From Paenibacillus paeoniae (GTDB taxonomy: Bacteria > Bacillota > Bacilli > Paenibacillales > Paenibacillaceae), in assembly GCF_003388735.1 (NCBI RefSeq), contig NZ_QUBQ01000001.1, positions 806,001 to 870,000 of the forward strand: a stretch of 64,000 nt of DNA. Reading direction: 5' to 3'. Below the pieces are notes generated by a model. That model was not told the DNA's origin, searched no databases, and saw only the letters and a program-made list of their open reading frames with translations. The translations under genes and the position numbers were made by a program. This document shows positions 35,724 to 46,300 of this stretch, piece by piece; position 1 is the first letter of the stretch, and each line of letters starts with the position of its first letter.

Positions 35724-36533
35724 ATGAAGCCTTGGGCTATTATGCTGTCTCGTGTAGTTGTTATTGTCGGTTTGTATTTTGCTTGGTTTTTTACAGTGAC
35801 GACGCTGTTTTTTGATTATATTTATCCGTTACACCCATGGTTTGAGCGTAACACGGTCACTGTCATTATTTTGAATGATATCGTGGGTTTGCCGTTAATG
35901 GTGCTGGCTTGGCGCTTTTTGTTCAAAGGAAATCTATTCAAGGCGGCTCGATTTCGCGTAATGGATCGGAGATCGGTTGGTATTGCCTTATGGATCGGTC
36001 TTGGAGCCGGTTTGTTTACCGTCGCATTCTCCCAGCTTCCCGCTATCGCGTCGGACAATTACAAGTTTCGTGAATTGTTTGATTATCTGAACCGCGCGGA
36101 ATGGTATGTATTCTTTACATTTCTCATTCTTGGCAATATCTACAAGGAAACGCTGTTTAGAGGGATTTTGATGAGCGAGTTCAGTCGTGTATTTCCGATC
36201 TGGCTGGCGATCGGGATTCAAGGCGTGATGTATGGAGCGCTATTTTTCTTCGGGGACATCCCGCTGTCGCTCTACGGTTTCCTCGGAGCCGTCATCTTCG
36301 CTTTGCTGTACGTATGGTTCAAGTCCATTTGGGCGCCAATTGCCGCTCAGATCGCTTGTCAAGGCAGTCAATACGTGCTGTGGCATTACGGTCCGGAGTC
36401 GGACAATGTGGCCGTTCTGTCTGTCGCGATGGCGGTGGCAGCTGCCATGATCGCGGCTGGTCTATTCTTCGCCGTGAGACATCGCGGGCGAGTTGCCGCC
36501 TCGTTGCCTGACGAGGCGGTGACATCAGCTTGA
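35724..36533 (+). CDS. CPBP/CAAX-protease-like membrane protein 2
   Basis: 269 residues, ATG 35724, 4 bp after the previous stop. About eight membrane helices. Motif 1 reads YKETLFRGILMSEF, with K-E in place of E-E, so one catalytic glutamate is missing. The C-terminal motif IWAPIAAQIACQGS again has Gln for His. It is the most degenerate of the trio. The third gene overlaps its stop codon (TTGA), so the three are translated as a unit. They may work as a hetero-complex; a joint role in export of, or immunity to, the product is inference. Confidence 0.75.
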   Translation: MKPWAIMLSRVVVIVGLYFAWFFTVTTLFFDYIYPLHPWFERNTVTVIILNDIVGLPLMVLAWRFLFKGNLFKAARFRVMDRRSVGIALWIGLGAGLFTVAFSQLPAIASDNYKFRELFDYLNRAEWYVFFTFLILGNIYKETLFRGILMSEFSRVFPIWLAIGIQGVMYGALFFFGDIPLSLYGFLGAVIFALLYVWFKSIWAPIAAQIACQGSQYVLWHYGPESDNVAVLSVAMAVAAAMIAAGLFFAVRHRGRVAASLPDEAVTSA

Positions 36534-37333
36534 AGGGTCTCCTGATAGCGGCAAAGGCCGTAATGTATTTGGTCATTTATGCGGCAATCGTCATGCTGGT
36601 CAATCAAGCGATGTACAACTGGATCAGCGATCCCAAGCTTCACGACTGGATTGTGAACAACTCCGGCATCGTGCTTATTGTCTCCAATATCATCGTGCTG
36701 GCGGTGTATCTTCCGTTAATGCGTTGGCAAAAAATGACGCTTAAGGATTTGGGTTTTGTTCCGCCGCGCCGCGGCTCGTTCTGGCTAGCCGCCGGAACGG
36801 GAATATGGTTGGGCATGTTTATCGCAACGTTCACCCGTTTGCCTTGGATTAAAGTCCATTTCCCGGCGATTGCGGATTTGGTCGCTTTTGTAGCAGGAGG
36901 GAGGCTCATCATCTTTGTGCTAGGCAGTTTGCTGCTCGGCTCCTTGCTGGAGGAATGGCTATTCCGTGGGATGATGTTCCATACCTTAAGGCAGCGCTTG
37001 TCCATTACATGGACGATTCTGATTCAGGCCGTACTGTTCGGGGCTGTATTTATGAATGTGACAGTAGGGGCATTCGCGGCGTTAGGCGCTGTCGTATACG
37101 GCATCGTTCGCGCTGGGTCACAGTCGCTTTGGGCCTCGCTTGCGGCACATATTCTCAGTACAGGAAGCCTGTATATCCTATTGAAATGGTCGGGCGATTG
37201 GCAAGCCGGCACGCTCGGTTTACTGGCCTTGATCAGCGGACTCGGCATTGCCGCGCATGGGGGCTTGCTGCTGCGCCGATCTAATAAAATCACGGACAAG
37301 GGACAGGCCATCAGCGGTACCACAACTAGCTAG
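36530..37333 (+). CDS. CPBP/CAAX-protease-like membrane protein 3
   Basis: 267 residues from a TTG at 36530 that overlaps the preceding TGA; GAGGCGGTGA upstream (36513-36522) supports it. About eight membrane helices. Motif 1 is complete (LEEWLFRGMMFHTL), and the last motif keeps its histidine in LWASLAAHILSTGS, though the N of H-x-x-x-N is not kept. Of the three paralogues this is the one most likely to retain activity. It ends 12 bp before the hybrid PKS-NRPS start. Three CPBP genes exactly between two megasynthase genes is unusual. Confidence 0.77.
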   Translation: MKGLLIAAKAVMYLVIYAAIVMLVNQAMYNWISDPKLHDWIVNNSGIVLIVSNIIVLAVYLPLMRWQKMTLKDLGFVPPRRGSFWLAAGTGIWLGMFIATFTRLPWIKVHFPAIADLVAFVAGGRLIIFVLGSLLLGSLLEEWLFRGMMFHTLRQRLSITWTILIQAVLFGAVFMNVTVGAFAALGAVVYGIVRAGSQSLWASLAAHILSTGSLYILLKWSGDWQAGTLGLLALISGLGIAAHGGLLLRRSNKITDKGQAISGTTTS

Positions 37334-37345
37334 GAGGGAAGCGCC

Positions 37346-40300
37346 ATGTTTCAACTGGATCTGCTGGATGCAAAAAGGAATCATGACACATCCGGGCGGA
37401 AGGGGCGGAGTGGAGGTTCCATCTCCGATATTTCCCTCAAGGATATTGCTATTGTCGGGATATCCGCCAAATTGCCGCGCGCAGAATCGCATGGGGCGTT
37501 TTGGGAGCTTCTGCGGGGCGGGCAAGATCTTGTAGGCGGATTCCCTGAATCCCGTAAAAAGGAACTGAAGCCGTATTTGCGCCATATGGAGGCGCAATAC
37601 GGCTCTGTCTCCTTTTTTGACGGGGCCTATTTGGACGATATTTCTGGCTTTGATTACTCCTTTTTTCGACTTTCACCGAAGGAAGCATCCCTTATGAGTC
37701 CTGTGCAGCGGCTATTCTTGCAGACAGCTTGGCAAGCGCTTGAAGACGCGGGATACGGCGGAGATTCGCTGCATGGCTCGCGCACAGGTGTTTTTATCGG
37801 GCATAATGCGGATGCGCTTCATGATTACAAACGATTGATAGAAACGTTGAACCCCGACGCCTTATCGATGGCGGCTCCGGGCAATTTAAGCTCCATGATT
37901 GCTAGCCGAATCTCGTATTTGCTTAATTTGCGGGGACCGGCGATCAGTGTGGATACAGCCTGCTCTTCCTCTCTGGTGGCTGTGCATCTCGCTTGCCAAT
38001 CCATACGCAGCGGCGAATGCGAGGCGGCGATTGCTGGCAGCGTGAAGCTGAATGTGCTGCCGATCGATACAGGCATTCGCCTTGGCATCGAATCGAGCGA
38101 CAACCGGGCCAAAACATTCGATGAATCATCGGACGGCACAGGCATCGGCGACGGTGTGGTGGCGCTGCTGCTTAAGCCGTTGTCTCGCGCATTGGAGGAT
38201 GGGGATCACATCTATGCGGTCATAAAGGGCAGCGCCATGAACCAGGACGGCAGCTCGGTCGGTATTACCGCGCCGAATGCGCTGGCGCAGGAAGATGTCA
38301 TTGTACGTGCGTGGCAAGACGCAGGGATTGATCCCGAGACGGTGACGTATATGGAGGCTCACGGAACGGGAACCTCGCTTGGCGATCCCATTGAGATCGA
38401 CGGACTTACGCGCGCTTTCCGAAGATATACTGACAAGAAGCAATTTTGCGCAATTGGCTCGCTTAAAACCAATATCGGCCATCTGGATCATGCCGCTGGT
38501 ATTGCCGGTCTGCTCAAGGGAATTTTGTCGCTTGTTCACAAACAGATTCCTCCAACGCTCCATTACCGGTCGCCTAACCGTAAAATTCCGTTTGTAGATT
38601 CTCCAGTTTATGTCAATGACGAATTAATGCCGTGGGAGACGGAAGCGGAAGCAAGGAGATGCGGAGTAAGCGCGTTTGGCATGAGCGGAACTAACTGTCA
38701 TGTCATCCTGGAGGAAGCGCCAGTTCAGCGGCAGCCTGGCAGCAACAGCATAGGTAAGATTGGGACTCGTCAGGCTGCAACTGATGAAGCTTCGCTTCCG
38801 GCTTCGAGTGGAATGGAGCTGTTCTGCCTGTCGGCTCATAGCAAGACAGCATTGGAGCGGCTTGTACTGTTGTACCAGGATTGGATCGCAGGGCAAGGCG
38901 GTGACGATGAAGGGTGGAGCCTGGCGAATGTCTGCTACACCTTGGCTGTAGGCCGGGGGGCGTATCGTTATCGGCTTGCCATCGCGGCCAGCAGCAGGGA
39001 TGAGCTTGCCCAAGCTTTGGACGCTTTGGCCGAAGGCGGATTATCAGCCGAGCTTGCGCTGCGAAACGTCTATTACGGCCTTTTGGATTCTCCAACCGCC
39101 GGAGAATTGCGCGAGCAACAAGAGGAACAGAAAATCGAAACTGAGGAGCTCGGCCGGCGTTTTGTCGCCGGGCAAGCCATCGACTGGAAGAAGGTATATC
39201 AGGGGAAACGTTGTTCCCGGATTCCGCTTCCGACTTATCCGTTTGACCCTCATCGCTGCTGGGTGGAAGAGGACCAAAGTGGCTCAGCGCTTCGTACGCC
39301 GTCGGCTGTGTGGAGCAAAATGTGGCTGAAAGAGGATCTGCCTCATCAGCTTCGTCAAGAGATGGAGGAGTCGTTTGCCAGATGGCAAGCCGCGCTGGAG
39401 GCGGAGAACGGGCACCGCACGAAGCTTGGCATGAGCGTTGCATTAACCGGGGAAGGCTCCGGTCTCCAGTGGGAGCAGCGTGTCGCAGACGTATGGGGTG
39501 ACCTGCTTGGCTATGCTGAAATGCCTGCCGATGCAGGATTTTATGACCTTGGCGGCGATTCGATCATCGCCCTTAAAATTGTGAACCGGATAAGCGAGCT
39601 TGCAGGTGTCCGCGTGCAGGTTGTAGATTTGCTGGCCCATGCGGAGCTGCCTTCGTTTACGGCTATTGTTGAGCAGCGAATACAAGAAAAAGAGACGGCT
39701 TTGACAGACGGGGATATCTCTAGGCAGGCGACTGATTATGTCTCAAGACACCTCATCGAAGCTATTCCGATAGCCCCCCAGCAAGAGCATTATCCGGTTT
39801 CTTCGCCGCAAAAGCGTATGTATTTGCAGCAGCAGGCGATGCCGGAGGATCGAAGCTATAATTTGCCCGAATTGCTGGAATTGGACGGAGCTCTGGACGC
39901 GAACCGGCTGGAGGCAGCTCTGCAAATGATTGTGGAGCGGCATGAAACGCTTCGGACCACGTTCCATGTGATAGACGGAGAGATTAGACAGTGCGTTCAT
40001 GCCAGCATTCCTTTCCAGTTAGTCCGTATGGAAGTGAATGAGCTGGAGGCTGGCGAGGCGCTTCAAAGTCTGTATCAGCCATTCAGGCTTGATACGACAC
40101 CATTATTGCGCGCCGCATTGCTGACACTGCAGCCGGAGCGGCATTTGCTGTTTCTGGACATGCATCATATCGCTTCAGACGGCATGTCCGCGGGCATTCT
40201 TTTATCGGAACTTATAACTTTATACCAAGGTGGCACATTGCCGCCTCTGACGTTGCAATACAAGGATTATGCGGTATGGCAGGAGGCAATGCCGCCGGTG

Positions 40301-43300
40301 GAAGCTTCGGAGCGGTATTGGCGGGAGCAATGCGAGGGAGAGTGGCCGGTGCTGGAGCTGCCGACAGACTTTCCTCGTCCGCCTGTGAAAGGCAACCGAG
40401 GCGAAACGTTCGAGCTCTACGTCGATGCCGATCTCATGGCGGAAGTGCGGAGCCTCGCCGCGCAGTCGGGCGCAACGCCGTTTATGGTGCTGCTGGCGGC
40501 GTATTACACGTTCCTCGCCCACTACACGGGCGCTGAGGATATTGCCGTAGGAACGCCGATTGCAGGGCGGTCGAGGCGCGAGCTGGAGGCGGTAGCGGGC
40601 ATGTTCACCGGTACGCTGGTTCTGCGCGCATATCCGGAGGTCAATAAACGTTTCCGGGATTTCCTGGATGAGGTAAAAGAGATGGCGACCGGCGCCTATA
40701 CGCATGCGGACTATCCCTTTGAGGAAATGGCGCAATGGATCGACAGAAGGGATGCCAGCCGCAGTCCGTTGTTCGACACCATGTTTATCATGCAAAACTT
40801 AGGGATTCCGGATTCTTCATCGGAAGGGCTGTCTTATCGCCACAAGCGGTTCGAGCATGGTACAGCCAAATATGATTTGATGATTCAAGCGGTAGAAAAC
40901 GGGGATCGACTGCGCCTAGTCGTGGAGTTTAATACTGATTTATTCCTCCGCGCTACAGCCGATCGGTTCATGAGGCATTATGTGCAGCTGCTGCGCAGCT
41001 TGACGCTCCAGCCTGAGGCCAAGCTTGGCGAGGCGGTCATGCTGACGGAGGAAGAGCGCCGGGAATTGCTTGCGGTCGGAAAGCGCGAAGCGGAATTTCC
41101 GCCGCCGCGCCCTCTGCATGAGGTGTTCAAGGAGCAGGCGGCAACTGTACCGGACCTGCCGGCTGTATCCTTCGGCGGCGATGCCTTGACGTATCGGGAG
41201 CTGGATGCACGTGTGGACGCGTTGGCGCTCACATTGCGAGCCAAAGGTGTCGGACGAGGCAGCGTGGTCGGGATTATGGCGGAGCGCTCCATTCCGATGT
41301 TCACCGCGATGCTTGCCGTCATGAAGGCGGGAGGCGCTTATTTGCCCGTTGATCCTCATTATCCCGAGGAGCGCATCCGCTATATGCTTGCGGACAGCGG
41401 AGCGGTCCTTGCGTTCACGGACGGTTCTCGTGCTGATGGGGAGGCTTGCGTCCCTGCAACGCTGCATGTGTTGGACTTGGCGGATGAAGCATTGTTTTCG
41501 AACGATGAACATGTCTTGATCTCGTTGACGCAGGATGCGGCAAGTGCGGATGATCCCATGTATGTGATCTATACGTCCGGCTCGACCGGTCAGCCGAAGG
41601 GCGTTATAGTGCCGCATCGCAGTTTCTTCAACTTCGGCCATTCGCTCCGGATGTTTTTTGAAGGGCAATATGGCGCAGGGGACAGAGCCTTGAGTCTGAC
41701 GAACATCTCGTTTGACGTGAGTGTAGCGGAATTATTTATGCCGCTTATGTTCGGGGCCTGCGTGGTGCTGTATCCAGAGCCGAAGCTGCTCGATCCGCGC
41801 CAGATGGCTGCCGTTATAGCGGAAGAACAAATTACGTTCGCGTATATTCCTCCCTCTCTATTAAAAGAGGTAGCGCGATTGCTAGAGCAAGAAGCCGGTG
41901 GCGTTAAGCTGGACAAAATGCTCGTTGGCGTAGAGCCGATCAAAGACGAGACGCTGGCGCTTTATACGAGACTGAATCCCAACATTCGCATTATTAACGG
42001 ATACGGCCCGACGGAGGCAACAGTGTGCTCCAATATGTATGCCTATAAGCCGGGCGCTTATCGGGGCGGGTATGTGCCGATTGGGGGACCGATGCATAAC
42101 GTCGAAATTCTGATTTACGGCTATGGCGGACAGCTCGCTCCCTTCGGCGTATCGGGAGAGCTGTATATTGGCGGGAATGGCCTTGCCCATGGCTATATGA
42201 ATAAGCCGGACATGACGGCCAGCCGATTCGTGCCGCATCCGGAGCAGCAGGGACGCCATCTGTACCGTACCGGGGATATTGCGAAGTGGCTGCCGGATGG
42301 CAACGCCATGTATGTAGACCGGGTTGACCAACAAATTAAAATCAGAGGTGTACGGATTGAAATGGGCGAAATTCGCTCGCAGCTGCTCACCCTTCCCGAA
42401 GTTGAAGATGCGGTCATTGTCGTCCGCATGCGCGACAACGGCGAGAAGGAGCTGTGCGCGTATGTGGTCGCTTCGGACAAGCTACCGTCGCGAGAGTGGA
42501 GAAGGAAGCTGAAGGACAAGCTTCCGGAAGCGATGATTCCGGCTTATATCGTAGCGATTGATGCGATACCGCTTACGCCGAATGGAAAGGTAGACCGGCG
42601 CGCTTTGCCGGAGCCGGAGGCTGGGGTTCGGGAGCATATAGAGCTGGAGCTTCCTCGCGATGAGACAGAGGAGCAGGTTGCCGCGATATGGAGCGAAGTG
42701 CTGGGGGACTCGGCTGGACCATATAGCATCTATGACGACTTCTTCGAGCTTGGCGGCCACTCTCTGAAAGCTGCTGTGCTTGCGGGGAAACTTCAGCAGA
42801 CAATGGGAGTCGAGGTGCCGCTTAGCGTCATGTTCGATCAAACGACGATTGCGGATATGGCGGCATGGCTGAAGGAGCAGGATATCACAATTGCGGCGAT
42901 ACAAACGATTCCGAAGGCGGAGCCTCAAGAATGGTATCCGATGTCGCGGGCTCAGGGCCGGCAATATATGATGCAACTGCTGGCCGGAGAAGCCACAATG
43001 TATCATGTTCCGTTTGCCATTCGACTGCAGGGCAAGCTTGATGTGAATCGGCTCCAAGCCGCCTTCTCCTCGCTGATTAGCCGGCACGAAAGTCTGCGCA
43101 CGACTTTCCATCTGACGGATGAGCAGTTTAGGCAAGTGGTGCATGAGCCTTATCCATTCGAACTGGAGATGCTGCATCAAGCGGCGTGGTACGTGGAAGG
43201 TCGAAACGGAGATGACAGGCCGAGCGAAATGCCAGTGACTGAGCTGATGGAAGCGTTCAAGTCTCCGTTCCGGCTGGATCAGCTGCCGCTGATGCGGGGG

Positions 43301-46300
43301 GGCCTTATGAAGCTGGATCAGGAAGGGGAGCATTTGCTGCTTCTGGATATCCATCATATTGTGACGGATGGTGTGTCCTCTGGCATATTGGTGAAGGAGT
43401 TGATGGAGCTATACTCCGGCCGCGAGCTGCCAGAGCTGCGCGTGCAGTACAGCGACTATGCGGTATGGCAAGAAGCCCGATTTGCGGATTCTGCCTATGA
43501 AGAGCATGAGGGCTATTGGCTGGACACCTTCGAAGGCAAGCTGCCCGTGCTGGAGCTTCCAACGGACTATCCAAGGCCGTCGATGCAAAGTTATAGAGGC
43601 CAACGGTATTCGTTCCGACTGGATGCCGGAACAACTGCGAATGCGAGAGGGCTGGCGCGGGAATTAGGGACGACCCTGTATACGGTTCTGCTGGGTGCCT
43701 TTGCCGCTATGCTGGCGAGATACAGCGGTCAGTCCGAAGTCATTATCGGTACGCCCGCTGCGGGCAGGGAGCATGCGGATACACATGGCATAATCGGGAT
43801 GTTTGTCAATACGCTGGCGCTGCGAACACGACCGGCTAATGACAAGACGGTGCGTGATTATGTAACCGAGCTGCACGGTCATGTCGTACAGTCCCTCCAG
43901 CGTCAGGCTTATCCTTTTGAGGAACTGGTTGAGAAGTTGAAGCTGGATAACGATCGAAGCCGCCATCCGTTGTTCGACGTCATGTTTATTTTGCAAAATA
44001 TGGATCAAGTCGTCATGGAAGGAGACGGAGTCTTATTCCGGGAGATGCCTTTCGAGGCAGGGACAAGCAAGTTTGACTTAACGTTGGAGGCGGTGGAGAG
44101 GGAAGCAGAAATTGAGGTCCAATTAGAGTATGCTGCGGATTTGTTCCATGAGGATACCGCTCGCCGCATGGCGGAAAGCTACGCTGTTCTTGTGAGGGAG
44201 ATGTGCGGAAAACGGGATGGGACGATTGGCGAGCTGGAGTTGATAAGTGCAGACGAGCGCGAGCAACTATTGGCGGTGTTAGCAGGAGGGAGCGTACCGG
44301 TACTGGGCGCGGACAGAGAGAGGAGCGGTGGCAGAATGGAACATAAAGCGCAAGAGGGGATATCGGAACGGCAAGGAAACGGCACCGGAGCGATAGGGCA
44401 AACAACGGCGGAATGGATCGGTATCGTGCAACAAGTGGAACGCCAAGCCGCACGTACGCCGGACGCTCCAGCGATTCAATTCGGCGCAGAGACGGTAACC
44501 TATGCTGAACTGAACGAACGGGCGAATCGGCTTGCCCACTCTCTTCGGGCAAAAGGTGTGGGACCTGAACGGATCGTTGCGCTTATGGCAGACCGCAGTC
44601 CGCTTATGCTGGCAGGCATCTTGGGCGTATTGAAGGCCGGTGGCGCATACGTTGCTATTGATCCTGCTTATCCGAAGGAAAGAATCGACTGGATGCTGGA
44701 GGATTGTGGAGAGGCGCTGTTGCTGACTCAAAAAGCGTATGCTGGACGGGTCACTGAGGCGATAGTGGAATGGTATTTGGATGATCCGGAACTATACGCT
44801 GCTGACAGGGGCAACCCGGATCCGGTCAATAAACCGGGAGATTTGGCGTATGTGCTGTATACGTCGGGCTCGACCGGACGCCCCAAAGGTGTAATGATCG
44901 AGCATCGAGGGTTATCTCATTTTATAAGCGGCTTCAAGAACCGAATTCCGCTTGCGCGAGGCCAAGCCATTCTGGCGATGGCATCGGTATCCTTCGATAT
45001 CTTCATTGTAGAAAATATGCTTCCGCTTACGCTGGGGATGCGAATCGTATTGGCAAGTGAAGAAGAACGCAATGATGCTATCCTGCTTCAAGGACTGATT
45101 GCTGCCCATGGGGTAGATGTGCTGCAAATTACGCCTTCCCGCTTCAAATGGTGGATGAATCAAACGGGCGATACCGATGCCTTGCAAGGACTGAGCGTGT
45201 TGATGATCGGAGCGGAGCCGCTGACGGCTGATTTGCTGACCAGACTGCGCGCTGCAACCGGAGCCAGATTGTTCAATCTATACGGTCCGACGGAGACAAC
45301 AGTCTGGACGTCGATTCGGGAAGTGACCGCAGGCGAGGACATTACGATTGGAACTCCAATTGAAGGCTCCGTCATGATGGTGCTTGACGAGGGACTTAAG
45401 CTGCAACCGACTGGCGTTGTTGGTGAAATCTGTATTGGCGGAGCGGGTGTCGGACGAGGGTATCTCAGCCATCCAGAATGGGATATCGCTTTTGTGCCCA
45501 ATCCATATGCGCAAGGTGAAAAAATGTACCGTACGGGCGATCTTGGCCGAAGACTTGAAAATGGCGAGTTTCTCTATGCCGGCCGCCGCGACTTTCAAGT
45601 TAAAATCAGAGGTCACCGGATTGAAATCGGGGAGATCGAACAGCTGTTGCTGCGACACGAGCAAGTGAAAGAAACGGTTGTCACGGCTTTCCAGGAGGAG
45701 GATGGCGAGTATGCGTTATGCGCCTACATCATCCTGCAAGAGCCTCAGGGCGCGGAAGTGGAATTGAACGGGGATGATCGTACAAGTCAAATAATCGGAA
45801 AGCTGCGCGACTATCTCGGGGACAAGCTTCCGGCGTATATGATACCGGGTTTCATGATGTTCCTGGGAGAGATTCCGCTCACACCTACGGGCAAGATCGA
45901 CAGAAGGGCGCTGCCTCAGCCCGGTCAGGCCGATGAAGGCAAGCGTGAGCTTGCTCCGCTGACGACAGATACGGAGCACAAGCTGGCGACCATTTGGCGG
46001 GAGCTGCTGGGGACGGATGCCATTGGCGCCAAGGACAGCTTCTTCGAGATTGGCGGCCATTCCTTGAAGGCGGCAAGTATGGTCGGCCGCATTGCCGAAC
46101 GATTCGGCATACAGGTGACGCTGCGTGACATTTTCATGAACCCCACGCTTGAAGGACTTGCGACTCTGCTTGATAACAGCGGTACACAGGCAGCCGAACG
46201 TATCCCGAAGCAGCAGGAGCGCGACTATTATCCGATGTCCAGAGCGCAGCGCCGTCAATTTATGATGGAGCTCATATCGGGCGAAGCAAAGATGTATCAT

